A stretch of 64,000 nucleotides of DNA from Bordetella genomosp. 10 (GTDB taxonomy: Bacteria > Pseudomonadota > Gammaproteobacteria > Burkholderiales > Burkholderiaceae_B): positions 2,356,001-2,420,000 of the forward strand of contig NZ_NEVM01000005.1 of the NCBI RefSeq assembly GCF_002261225.1, given 5' to 3'. Of the stretch, positions 25,600 through 33,750 are shown one piece after another. Position 1 is the first letter of the stretch. Every line of letters starts with the position of its first letter. Below the pieces are notes generated by a model. That model was not told the DNA's origin, did no database searches, and saw only the letters and a program-made list of their open reading frames with translations. Made by a program: the position numbers and the translations under genes.

Positions 25600-26393
25600 A
25601 CCCGCAACCCGACAACAGACTCAGGCTCAGCGAGGAAATCGTCTTCGACGTCGTCGACGGCGCCATCGCCGTCATCACCATATACCGGCCCGCGCAACGC
25701 AACGCCATCAACCGCGGCGTCATCGACGGCCTGAAGCAGGCCTGGCAGCGCCTGGAACAGGACCCCGCGCTGCGCGTCGGCATTCTCACCGGCGCGGGCG
25801 ACAAGGCGTTCTGCGCCGGCATGGACCTGAAGGAAGCCGCCGCCATGCAACTGCGGATTCCGCCGCGCGACATGTTCCCCGTGCTGGGCGACAACGTGCG
25901 CGTCTCCAAGCCCACCATCGCCGCCGTCAACGGCGTGGCGCTGGCCGGCGGCTGGCTGTTCGCGCAGATGTGCGACCTCTGCGTCGCGTCCGAACACGCG
26001 GCCTTCGGCATCACCGAAGCCAAGGTCGGACGCGGCATGCCCTGGGCCGCGCCGCTGATCCACATGCTGCCGCAACGCATCGCCATGGAAGTGCTGCTGA
26101 CGGGCAAGCCCATCGGCGCCCAGCGCGCCCACGCCCTGGGCTACGTGAACGAGGTCGTGCCCCACGCGCAACTGCTGGACAGCGCGCTCGCCCTGGCCCG
26201 CGTCATCGCGGCCAATGCGCCGCTCACGGTCAAGGCGGCGCGCGAGCTGGTCTACCTGTCCACCGAAATGGGCCGTTCGGCCGCGCTGGACGCCGCGCAC
26301 GCGCTTTTCGAGCCGGTCTACCTGAGCGAGGACGCCCAGGAAGGCCCGCGCGCCTTCGCCGAAAAACGCGCCCCGCATTGGAAAGGATGCTGA
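25596..26393 (+). CDS. enoyl-CoA hydratase/isomerase (crotonase family)
   Basis: A 265-residue crotonase. The oxyanion-hole segments are GDKAFCAGMDLKEAA and VNGVALAGGWLFAQMCDL. Glu residues in the second region (HAAFGITEAKVGRG) would be in or near the active site. It probably hydrates an enoyl-CoA intermediate that the CitE-like lyase then cleaves. The GTG at 25596 overlaps the previous stop (GTGA) and follows GGAGCGACCT. No in-frame ATG occurs before the conserved domain. The acyl-CoA dehydrogenase gene begins one base after its stop codon. Confidence 0.9.
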   Translation: MNPQPDNRLRLSEEIVFDVVDGAIAVITIYRPAQRNAINRGVIDGLKQAWQRLEQDPALRVGILTGAGDKAFCAGMDLKEAAAMQLRIPPRDMFPVLGDNVRVSKPTIAAVNGVALAGGWLFAQMCDLCVASEHAAFGITEAKVGRGMPWAAPLIHMLPQRIAMEVLLTGKPIGAQRAHALGYVNEVVPHAQLLDSALALARVIAANAPLTVKAARELVYLSTEMGRSAALDAAHALFEPVYLSEDAQEGPRAFAEKRAPHWKGC

Positions 26394-26394
26394 C

Positions 26395-27567
26395 ATGAAC
26401 TTCGAACCCAGCGACGAACACCTTTCCATCCGCCAGGCCGTCGACGATCTGTGCACGCGCTTCCCCGAGAGCTACTGGCTGGAACGCGACGCCGACGGCG
26501 TCTTCCCGGAAGACTTCTACCGCGCCATGGGCGAAGCCGGCTGGCTGGGAACCGCCATCCCGGAGGCCTATGGCGGCGCCGGCCTCGGCGTGCAGGAAGC
26601 AGCCATCGTCATGCAGGCCGTGGCCGAATCGGGCGCCTGCCTGAGCGGCTGCTCGTCCATCCACATCAATATCTTCGGCCTGCTTCCGGTGGCCGTCTTC
26701 GGCACCGAGGAACAGAAGCAGCGCATGCTGCCGCCCATCGCGCAGGGCAAGGTGAAGACCTGCTTCGGCGTCACCGAACCCAATGCCGGCCTGAACACCA
26801 CGCAGCTCAAGACGCGCGCCGTGCGGCAAGGCGACAAATACGTCGTCCATGGCCAGAAGGTCTGGATCTCCACCGCCCAGGTGGCCGACAAGATCCTGCT
26901 GCTGGCGCGCACCACGCCCCTGGAGGAGCTGGGGCCGGGCCAGCACTCGCAAGGGCTGACGCTGTTCTATACCGACCTCGACCGCAGCCGCGTCGACGTC
27001 AAGCTGATCGAGAAGATGGGGCGCAAGTGTGTCGACTCCAACGAACTTTTCATCGACGGCCTGGAAATCCCCATCGAGGACCGCATCGGCGAGGAAGGCA
27101 AGGGTTTCAAGTACATCCTGCACGGCATGAACCCAGAGCGCGTGCTGCTGGCCGCGGAAGCCATCGGCGTGGGACGCGCCGCGCTGGACAAGGCGGCCGG
27201 CTATGCGCGCGAACGCACGGTCTTCGGCCGGCCGATCGGGCAGAACCAGGGCATCCAGCACCCGCTGGCGAAGAACTGGGTGGAACTGGAGGCCGCCCAG
27301 TTGCTCATGCAGCAGGCCGCCTGGCTCTACGACAACGGCCGCGAATGCGGCGCGCAGGCCAACGCGGCGAAGTACTTCGCGGCGGAAGCGGGCTTTCGCG
27401 CCTGCGAACGCGCCATCCTCACGCACGGCGGCATGGGCTACGCCAAGGAATTCCACGTCGAGCGGTATCTGCGCGAAATCATGATTCCCCGCATCGCGCC
27501 CGTCAGCCAGGAGCTCATCCTCAGCCATATCGCGGAGCGCGTCCTGGGCATGCCGAAGTCGTATTGA
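26395..27567 (+). CDS. acyl-CoA dehydrogenase
   Basis: A 390-residue FAD enzyme. FAD/substrate segments are CFGVTEPNAGLNT, GQKVWISTAQVADK and THGGMGYAKEFHVERYLRE. It would introduce a double bond into the pathway acyl-CoA. The C-terminal segment where most acyl-CoA dehydrogenases have the catalytic-base motif YEGT reads RIAPVSQELIL, so the base is absent from its usual position. This variant group is found in several bacterial catabolic dehydrogenases. Position after the crotonase gene suggests a role early in the same pathway. The start is one base after the previous stop and fits family length. Confidence 0.92.
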   Translation: MNFEPSDEHLSIRQAVDDLCTRFPESYWLERDADGVFPEDFYRAMGEAGWLGTAIPEAYGGAGLGVQEAAIVMQAVAESGACLSGCSSIHINIFGLLPVAVFGTEEQKQRMLPPIAQGKVKTCFGVTEPNAGLNTTQLKTRAVRQGDKYVVHGQKVWISTAQVADKILLLARTTPLEELGPGQHSQGLTLFYTDLDRSRVDVKLIEKMGRKCVDSNELFIDGLEIPIEDRIGEEGKGFKYILHGMNPERVLLAAEAIGVGRAALDKAAGYARERTVFGRPIGQNQGIQHPLAKNWVELEAAQLLMQQAAWLYDNGRECGAQANAAKYFAAEAGFRACERAILTHGGMGYAKEFHVERYLREIMIPRIAPVSQELILSHIAERVLGMPKSY

Positions 27568-27580
27568 ACTATTGAACATG
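27565..27580 (+). repeat. 8-bp tandem duplication at the acyl-CoA dehydrogenase stop
   Basis: TGAACTAT (27565-27572), whose TGA is the stop codon, is followed by TGAACATG (27573-27580). Two mismatches in so short a unit could be chance. It is listed because it fits the pattern seen at other gene ends. Confidence 0.45.
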
Positions 27581-27619
27581 CGCCGCCGTGCGGCCGTGGA
27601 GAGTACCCGAAGGTAGAAG

Positions 27620-27658
27620 GAAGAACTTCGTTGAAGAACATCACTGAAGAACTTCACA
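27620..27658 (+). repeat. 13-bp tandem repeat, three copies, upstream of a Bug gene
   Basis: GAAGAACTTCGTT (27620-27632), GAAGAACATCACT (27633-27645) and GAAGAACTTCACA (27646-27658) are contiguous. A fourth weaker copy may start at 27659. The array ends about 22 bp before the start codon at 27681, next to its ribosome-binding site (GGAGAC). It could form alternative leader structures or shift promoter spacing. Confidence 0.85.
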
Positions 27659-27680
27659 GAAAAACACACCGGAGACAACC

Positions 27681-28682
27681 ATGTTCCCCCGCTTTTCCAC
27701 CTCGACGCGCAGCCCGCTGCGCCACCTGCTGGCTTGCCTGCTCGCCGGCGCCAGCCTGGCCGCGACGGCCGCCCATGCCGAGAACTGGCCGTCCAAGCCC
27801 ATACGCCTGATCCTGCCCGCCGCGCCGGGCGGCAGTTCCGATCCGCTGGCGCGCATGGTGGCGGAGCAGTTGGGCGACAGCCTGCATCAATCCGTCATCG
27901 TCGAAAACCGTCCCGGCGCCAACGGCAACGTCGGTTCGGCGTCGGTGGTGCGCGCCGCGCCCGACGGCTATACCCTGCTGTTCAGTTGGACCGGCACGCT
28001 GGTGCCCGCGAACACGCTGTATCACAACAAGCCCTACGATCCGCAAAAGGACCTCGCGCCCATCGTGCAGATCGCCTCGGTGCCCAACATCATCGTGGTG
28101 CGGCCGTCCTTGAAGATCGACTCGCTCAAGGACCTGACGGCCTATGCCAAGGCGAATCCGGACAAGCTGAACTTCGGCTCCACGGGCAGCGGCAGTTCAT
28201 ACCACCTCTCCGGCGAGCTGTACAAGAAAACGGCCGGCGTCTCCATGCTGCACGTGCCCTATAACTCGCCGGGTGCGGTCTTCAGCGACCTCATCGGCGA
28301 TCGCCTGCAACTGGCCTTTCCCGGCGTCACCGCCGCCGCCCCGCTGGTCAAGGACGGCAAGCTCAAGGCCCTGGCCGTGATGGCGCCGAAGCGTTCCGAC
28401 ATGCTGCCCGACGTACCGACCACCGCCGAAGCGGGCTATCCCACCCTGCTGTCCGACACGTGGTTCGGCCTGCTGGCGCCCAAGGGCACGCCCCCCGCCG
28501 TGATCGACAAGGTCAACGCGGCCATGAACGCCGCGCTCAAGACGCCCGCGTTCCGCGACAGGCTGACGACGCTGGGCTTCGTGCCCCTGGGCGGGACGCA
28601 GGCGCAGTTCGTCAAGGCGATCGATGACGACATCGCCAAATGGGGCGAAGTCGTCAGGTTCTCCGGCGCGAAGATCGACTGA
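27681..28682 (+). CDS. Bug-family (TctC-like) periplasmic receptor
   Basis: A 333-residue secreted binding protein. It has a Sec signal peptide ending near AHAENWPSK (about residue 34). The mature family start is WPSKPIRLILPAAPGGSSDPLAR. Other conserved parts are VENRPGANGN and HVPYNSPGA. Bug proteins capture carboxylic acids for tripartite tricarboxylate transporters, whose membrane genes are absent here. It closes the catabolic operon 22171-28682, so it may bind the pathway's acid substrate. An array of 13-bp repeats lies in its leader. Regulation by the upstream IclR protein is plausible. Confidence 0.92.
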   Translation: MFPRFSTSTRSPLRHLLACLLAGASLAATAAHAENWPSKPIRLILPAAPGGSSDPLARMVAEQLGDSLHQSVIVENRPGANGNVGSASVVRAAPDGYTLLFSWTGTLVPANTLYHNKPYDPQKDLAPIVQIASVPNIIVVRPSLKIDSLKDLTAYAKANPDKLNFGSTGSGSSYHLSGELYKKTAGVSMLHVPYNSPGAVFSDLIGDRLQLAFPGVTAAAPLVKDGKLKALAVMAPKRSDMLPDVPTTAEAGYPTLLSDTWFGLLAPKGTPPAVIDKVNAAMNAALKTPAFRDRLTTLGFVPLGGTQAQFVKAIDDDIAKWGEVVRFSGAKID

Positions 28683-28709
28683 TCGCGATTGAACGCGATT
28701 GAACGCGCT
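28680..28709 (+). repeat. 10-bp tandem repeat starting at a stop codon
   Basis: TGATCGCGAT (28680-28689), TGAACGCGAT (28690-28699) and TGAACGCGCT (28700-28709) are contiguous. The first TGA is the stop codon of the Bug gene. The unit length of 10 places later TGAs out of frame. Confidence 0.85.
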
Positions 28710-28720
28710 CCCCCGCGCGT

Positions 28721-29839
28721 TTATTGCCCGCGATGGCCCAGCCGCGCCGACAGCCGCTGCGCCGTCGCGCGCAGGATACGCGGGACCTCGCCGTCCCAGT
28801 CCGGCGCCAGCCGCTCGGCCTCGCAGGTCGTCGACAGGGCGAGGACCATCTCTCCCTGCGCGTCGAACACCGGCACGCTGAAGGCGTTGACCCTCACCTT
28901 GTGGCGCGGCGACGGCGCGCAACCCACGGCCCTGGCCATGCCATGCTCGCGCGCCTCGGCCAGGCGCAGCGCGAACTGCCCTTCGTCGGGGTGCCCCTCC
29001 GCTTCGCGCAGCCGCAGTTCATGCCGCACGGCGTCCTCGACCACGTCGGGACGCATGAAGGCGGCGAACGCCAGCCCGGTGGCGGACTGCGTCAGGCTCA
29101 CCACGACGCCCGTCTGCAAATAGGGGCTGACCGGCTGGAGCGACGGTTCCCAGCGCACGATGGTCGCGCCCTGGTTGCCCCACACCGCCAGTCCCAGCGT
29201 GCGCTGCCCGATGCGCTCGCAGGTCTCGGCCAAGGCGGCGCCGGCCATGCGCACCGCTTCCAGCGCCGCCATGCCGGCGTTGCCCGGCGTCGCGCGCGCC
29301 TCGCCCAGGTCGTGCGCGAACGTGACCATGTAGCGGCCTTCGCCGAAGGCGAGCGGACGATGCGCGCTGCGGTGTATGCGTTCGACCTGGCCGATGTAGA
29401 CCACATGGTCGCCCCCCGGATAGGCCGCCACCTTGCGGCATTCCAGGTGCGCGGCGCTGTCGTCGATCACCGGCACGCCGCCCAGCCCCGTCCGCACGGC
29501 GATGCCCTGGAACTTGTCGTCGCCCGACTTGGCGAACTGGTTCGACACGTGCACCTGGTGATCGCCCAGGATATTGACCACGAAGCGCTCGCAGTCGCGG
29601 AAGGCGGGATAGCTGCTCGACGTCAGCGCCTGGCTCCACAGGATCAGCGGCGGGTCGAGCGACACCGAACTGAACGAGTTGGCCGTCACGCCATAGGGCT
29701 TGCCGGCGGCATCGACGGTCGTCACCACCGTGACTCCCGTGGTGAACGCACCCAGCGTGCGCCGGAATTCCCGATGATCGAATGCGTCCATGACGCGCTC
29801 CAGCGCTGACGGCTGCGGTTTATTGTCCAGGACCTGCAT
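28721..29839 (-). CDS. flavin reductase fused to an IclR-type effector domain
   Basis: A 372-residue protein. Residues about 20-172 are a flavin-reductase (split-barrel) domain with GAFTTGVTVVTT, GVTANSFSSVSLDPPL and GRYMVTFAHDL. Residues about 190-372 resemble an IclR effector-binding domain (LAVWGNQGATIVRWE, SATGLAFAAFM, LALSTTCEAE) without a DNA-binding domain. Such reductases supply FMNH2 to two-component monooxygenases; an NtaA-type partner is encoded at 31007-32368. The effector domain might sense substrate and gate the reductase. I chose ATG 29839 because AGGAGAGAGG lies just upstream, rather than an earlier start. It follows the LysR gene on the same strand with a 125-bp gap. Confidence 0.85.
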   Translation of the reverse strand: MQVLDNKPQPSALERVMDAFDHREFRRTLGAFTTGVTVVTTVDAAGKPYGVTANSFSSVSLDPPLILWSQALTSSSYPAFRDCERFVVNILGDHQVHVSNQFAKSGDDKFQGIAVRTGLGGVPVIDDSAAHLECRKVAAYPGGDHVVYIGQVERIHRSAHRPLAFGEGRYMVTFAHDLGEARATPGNAGMAALEAVRMAGAALAETCERIGQRTLGLAVWGNQGATIVRWEPSLQPVSPYLQTGVVVSLTQSATGLAFAAFMRPDVVEDAVRHELRLREAEGHPDEGQFALRLAEAREHGMARAVGCAPSPRHKVRVNAFSVPVFDAQGEMVLALSTTCEAERLAPDWDGEVPRILRATAQRLSARLGHRGQ

Positions 29840-29964
29840 GGCCTCTCTCCTCGATGATCCGACACGGATCAGACTGCGCACAGTCTAGGAGCCGCGCGGG
29901 CCGCGGGACAATTTGCGGAAATGAATGCACCTATAGCGAACGGGAATAAGCGCCGCGTCCTGGC

Positions 29965-30900
29965 TCAGACGATGCCTTCCAGCGTGGTCCTGAAGTTCTT
30001 GCGCAGGTATCCCTGGAAATTCGCCGCCGCGGCGCTGAGCTCGGCCTTGCTCGCGACCAGGCTGCCGTAGCGGCGCGAGGCGTCCAGGTCGGAGATCGTC
30101 AACGTCGCGCGCGAACGCCGGCCATTGTTCTGCGCCATGCTGCGCGGCAGCAGCGTGATGCCGTTGCCCGCGTCTATCATGCCCAGCAGCGTCGGCAGCG
30201 TGGCGATGGTGGCGGGATGGAAGGGCGCGCCGCGCGCCGCGTATTCGTCCTTGAGGCGCTTGAACAAGGACTTGTAGCGATCCAGCATCATCAGCGGATA
30301 GGGCAGGATCATGTCCATGGTCACGGCATCCTGCCCGGCCAGGGCGTGGCGCGCGGGCACCACCAGCAGCATGGGTTCCTCCGCCAGCGTCTGGAAGCGC
30401 AGGCCGCGCGGCGTGCCGTCCAGCGCCGCCACCGCCAGATCCGCCCGTCCTTCGGCGACCTCGCGTATGACCTGCTCATAGGGCAGGTCGTGCAACACGA
30501 TGCGCACGTCGGGATAGCGCTCGGTATAGGCGTGGATCAACGACGGCATCACCATCGCGGACAGCATCGGCGTCACCGCCACCGTCACCGTGTTGCGCTC
30601 GGTGTCCGACGCCGCCTGGAAATGACGCAGCGCATCACGCAGCCCGGCCACCGCGCGCTCGGCCGCGTCGCGCAGGCGTTCGCCGTCCGGCGTGGTTTCG
30701 ACGCGGCGCGTGGTGCGCACCAGCAGCTTGACGTGGAGTTTGTCTTCCAGACGCTTGACCCGGTTGGTCACGGCCGGCTGCGACAGGTGCAGCTTGCGCG
30801 CCGCGACGCTGAAACTCCCTTCCCTCACCACCCAGAGGAACGTCTCCAGTTCGGCGAGCTCCAGGCGCGTCAGCGATGGCGGGTCCGAAGATTTATTCAT
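29965..30900 (-). CDS. LysR-family transcriptional regulator
   Basis: A 311-residue regulator. The helix-turn-helix region is ETFLWVVREGSFSVAARKLHLSQPAVTNRV, broken into short motifs such as LHLSQPAVTNR. The effector domain spans about 100-300. ATG 30900 gives the normal family start (MNKSSDPPSLTRLELAELE); longer frames have no similarity. It is divergent from the flavin monooxygenase gene (31007) and in line with the flavin reductase gene. It is therefore the likely controller of this two-component oxygenase locus. A long inverted repeat brackets the intergenic region (30901-31000). Confidence 0.92.
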   Translation of the reverse strand: MNKSSDPPSLTRLELAELETFLWVVREGSFSVAARKLHLSQPAVTNRVKRLEDKLHVKLLVRTTRRVETTPDGERLRDAAERAVAGLRDALRHFQAASDTERNTVTVAVTPMLSAMVMPSLIHAYTERYPDVRIVLHDLPYEQVIREVAEGRADLAVAALDGTPRGLRFQTLAEEPMLLVVPARHALAGQDAVTMDMILPYPLMMLDRYKSLFKRLKDEYAARGAPFHPATIATLPTLLGMIDAGNGITLLPRSMAQNNGRRSRATLTISDLDASRRYGSLVASKAELSAAAANFQGYLRKNFRTTLEGIV

Positions 30901-31000
30901 GTTCGTTATGAATGTATCACAGCGCGGAAATTGTGTTCGACCCGGTGCGACCCAATACTGCCTATCAGTTTTCGGACATCCACCCGCACTCATAACGAGC
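30901..31000. promoter_or_regulatory. near-perfect inverted repeat flanking the LysR/monooxygenase intergenic region
   Basis: GTTCGTTATGAATG (30901-30914) and the reverse complement of 30987-31000 (GCTCGTTATGAGTG) match at 12 of 14 positions. The core CGTTATGA/TCATAACG (30904-30911 and 30990-30997) is perfect. The arms abut the start of each divergent gene. Two LysR tetramer contacts or a looping operator are possible. Confidence 0.55.
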
Positions 31001-31006
31001 AACGAC

Positions 31007-32368
31007 ATGACCAAGCCGCAACGACAAATGACCCTGGTTGCATTCATGCAAGCCCAGAACTGCACGAACTATGTGGGCTCCTGGCGACATCCGTCAAGCA
31101 TGACCGACTATCTGTCGCCGGAATACTACCAGCGCGTGGCCCGCACGCTGGAAGAGGGCAAGTTCGACATGGCTTTCTTCGACGACCGCCTGGCGATGCC
31201 CGACATCTACGGCGCCAGCCATCGCGACACGGTCAAGCACGGCGTGCGCGCCGTCAAGCTGGAACCCACGTCGGTGCTGATGGCCATGGCCATGGCGACG
31301 TCGCGCCTGGGCCTGGGCGCCACCTACTCCACCACGTACTACGAACCCTTCCACGTCGCGCGCCTGTTCGCCAGCCTGGACCTGATGACCAAGGGGCGCG
31401 TGGCGTGGAACGTCGTGACCTCGATGAACGACTCGGAAGCCGCCAACTTCGGCCACTCGGAGCACCTGGAACACGACCTGCGCTACGACCGCGCCGACGA
31501 GTTCATGGAAGTGGTGATGGGCCATTGGGACACGTGGAAGGAAGGCGCCATCGTCGCCGACAAGGAGAGCGGCTATTTCGCCGATCCCGACATGGTGACC
31601 CGCCTGGATCACCAGGGCCGTTTTTTCAAATCGCGCGGACCGCTGACCGTGCCGCGTTCGCAGCAGGGGCATCCCGTCATCCTGCAGGCCGGACAGAGCG
31701 GCCGCGGCCTGGCCTTCGCCGCGCGCTGGGCCGAGGTGGTGTTCGCGAAATATCCCACGCTGGCCAGCGGCGTGAAGCAATACCAGGCGTTGAAGGACGG
31801 CGTCGCCAACGCGGGCCGCGATCCGGACGGCACCAGGATAGCCGCCGAGGTGAAGATCATCGTCGCCGAGACCGAAAGCCTGGCCCGCGAGCAGCGCGAC
31901 CTGGTGGCCAGCCTGTCGCGTCCCATCGACGGCCTGACCATGATAGGCGAGACGCTGAACATCGATTTCTCCGGCCGTCCCTACGAGCAGCCTTTCACCG
32001 ACGAGGAGCTGGCCGCCGTCTCGTGGCAGAGCCTGCGCGACAAGGTCGTGCAGGTCAGCGGCAAGCGCAATCCCTCGGTCAAGGACTTCGTCGAAGCCTC
32101 GGGCCGCGGCACGCTGAACGACGGTCCGGTCTTCTGCGGCACCGGCAAGCAGGTCGCCGACCAGATGGAAGAATGGTTCAAGACGTCCTGCGACGGCTTC
32201 GTCCTGTCCGGCACCTCGGTGCCCGGCACCTATGAAGACATCGTGCGCCTGGTCGTGCCGGAATTGCAAAAACGCGGCCTGTTCCGCAAGGAATACGGCG
32301 ACACCACCCTGCGCGGCAACCTGGGCGTGCCGAAGCCGCGCGCCGGCGACTGGCGCGGCCGCGCCTGA
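31007..32368 (+). CDS. LLM-class flavin-dependent monooxygenase (NtaA/SnaA/DszA type)
   Basis: A 453-residue flavin monooxygenase. Key stretches are FFDDRLAMPD near residue 57, GRVAWNVVTSMN, then HQGRFFKSRGPLTVPRSQ and QAGQSGRGLAFAARWAE, all typical of nitrilotriacetate monooxygenase component A and relatives. It uses FMNH2 delivered by a separate reductase, probably the fusion protein at 28721-29839. Substrates in the family include aminopolycarboxylates, sulfur heterocycles and aromatic amines, so the substrate here is unknown. ATG 31007 was chosen for its agreement with family starts (MTKPQRQMTLVAFMQA). It heads an operon with AtuA-like, DUF4387 and ABC transporter genes. Confidence 0.93.
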   Translation: MTKPQRQMTLVAFMQAQNCTNYVGSWRHPSSMTDYLSPEYYQRVARTLEEGKFDMAFFDDRLAMPDIYGASHRDTVKHGVRAVKLEPTSVLMAMAMATSRLGLGATYSTTYYEPFHVARLFASLDLMTKGRVAWNVVTSMNDSEAANFGHSEHLEHDLRYDRADEFMEVVMGHWDTWKEGAIVADKESGYFADPDMVTRLDHQGRFFKSRGPLTVPRSQQGHPVILQAGQSGRGLAFAARWAEVVFAKYPTLASGVKQYQALKDGVANAGRDPDGTRIAAEVKIIVAETESLAREQRDLVASLSRPIDGLTMIGETLNIDFSGRPYEQPFTDEELAAVSWQSLRDKVVQVSGKRNPSVKDFVEASGRGTLNDGPVFCGTGKQVADQMEEWFKTSCDGFVLSGTSVPGTYEDIVRLVVPELQKRGLFRKEYGDTTLRGNLGVPKPRAGDWRGRA

Positions 32369-32377
32369 GGAGCAATC

Positions 32378-33742
32378 ATGACCCGCAAGAGCGTGCGCAT
32401 GATGTCGGCCAGCGGCATCCTCGGCTACGGGTTTCCCGAAGCCTCCCTGCAAGCCGCGCTGGCCCTGAAGCCGGACATGATAGGCGTGGACGGCGGCAGC
32501 AGCGACCCCGGCCCGCACTATCTCGGCTCGGGCAAGACGCTGAACTCGCGCCTGGCCATGAAGCGCGACCTGGGCCTGTTGCTGCGCGGCGCCATCGCCA
32601 ACGGCATTCCGATGATGGTGGGCACCTGCGGGGGCGCGGGCGGCACGCCGCACCTGGCCGCCTGCGCCGACATCGTCCGCGAAATCGCGGCCGAGCATGG
32701 CCTGCACTTCAAATTGGCCCTGATCGAGGCCGAACAGGAGAAAGGCTTCCTGCTGGAGCAGTTGGAGGCCGGGCGCATCAAGCCCTTGGGCAATGCTCCC
32801 GAACTGCGCGCCGCCGACCTCGACAACGCCGTGCGCGTCGTCGGCATGATGGGGCCCGAGCCCTACCTGGCGGCCTTGCGCGCGGGCGCCCAGGTGATCC
32901 TCGGCGGGCGCGGCACCGACCCGGCGCCCTGGGCCGCCCTGGCCCTGCACCACGGCCTTCCGCCGGCGCCCGCCTGGTATGCCGGCAAGATCCTGGAATG
33001 CGCCTGCAACGCGGCCATCCCCAAGAAGCACGATTGCCTGATGGTGACCGTGGGCGAGGACTACGTCGAAACCGAGCCGCTCAACCCCGAATTGCGCTGC
33101 ACCCCCTTGTCGGTGGCGGTGCAGGCCCTGCACGAGAACGCCAGTCCCGTCATCCGCTACGAGCCCGGCGGCGTGGTCGATTCCAGCGATTGCCGCATAG
33201 AGGCGCTCACCGACCGCCGCGTGCGCATCACCGGCATGCGCTGGACCGAGCGCCCCTACACCATCAAGCTCGAAGGCGCGCGCCAGGCCGGCTACAGCGC
33301 CATCGCCATCGCCGCCACGCGCGATCCCGGACTGATCGGCCAACTGGACAGCTTCATGGACTTCGTCCGCGAATCGACCGCGACCAAGGTCAAGGCCCTG
33401 GGCATCGCGCCGGACGACTACCAACTGGTGCTGCGCCTGTACGGCCGCGACGGCGTCATGGGCGCCTGGGAGCCGCATCCGGACGACGCGCCGACGGAGG
33501 TCTCCCTCATCGCCGAAGTCGTCGCGCGCACGCAGGACATCGCCAACGCCGCCCTCTCGCTGGCGCGCGTGACGCTGCTGCATTCCGACTTCCCGGGCCG
33601 CATGTGCCGCGAAGGGAATATGGCCTTCCCCTTTTCCCCGTCGGACATCGAACGCGGGGCCATCTACGAATTCATGCTGCAGCACGTCATCGAAATCGAC
33701 GATCCGCTGCGCATGTTCCCCATCCGCTACGAGGACGTCTAG
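32378..33742 (+). CDS. AtuA/DUF1446-family protein
   Basis: A 454-residue cytoplasmic protein of the acyclic-terpene-utilisation AtuA type (DUF1446). Characteristic blocks are SGILGYGFPEASL, VDGGSSDPGPHYLGSG, GTCGGAGGTPHL, ILGGRGTDPAPWAA and YEPGGVVDSSDC. The biochemical role of the family is unknown. In Pseudomonas the name comes from the citronellol/geranyl-CoA pathway. GAGGAG lies just ahead of the ATG. The next gene encodes the DUF4387 partner 8 bp downstream. The pair frequently travels with catabolic genes, and here with a flavin monooxygenase and a Liv-type transporter. Confidence 0.88.
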   Translation: MTRKSVRMMSASGILGYGFPEASLQAALALKPDMIGVDGGSSDPGPHYLGSGKTLNSRLAMKRDLGLLLRGAIANGIPMMVGTCGGAGGTPHLAACADIVREIAAEHGLHFKLALIEAEQEKGFLLEQLEAGRIKPLGNAPELRAADLDNAVRVVGMMGPEPYLAALRAGAQVILGGRGTDPAPWAALALHHGLPPAPAWYAGKILECACNAAIPKKHDCLMVTVGEDYVETEPLNPELRCTPLSVAVQALHENASPVIRYEPGGVVDSSDCRIEALTDRRVRITGMRWTERPYTIKLEGARQAGYSAIAIAATRDPGLIGQLDSFMDFVRESTATKVKALGIAPDDYQLVLRLYGRDGVMGAWEPHPDDAPTEVSLIAEVVARTQDIANAALSLARVTLLHSDFPGRMCREGNMAFPFSPSDIERGAIYEFMLQHVIEIDDPLRMFPIRYEDV

Positions 33743-33750
33743 GAGCCACC

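Noticed and set aside
31094..33685. An 863-codon minus-strand open frame opposite the monooxygenase and AtuA genes
   Set aside because: It spans two recognisable plus-strand genes and has shadow-type composition.
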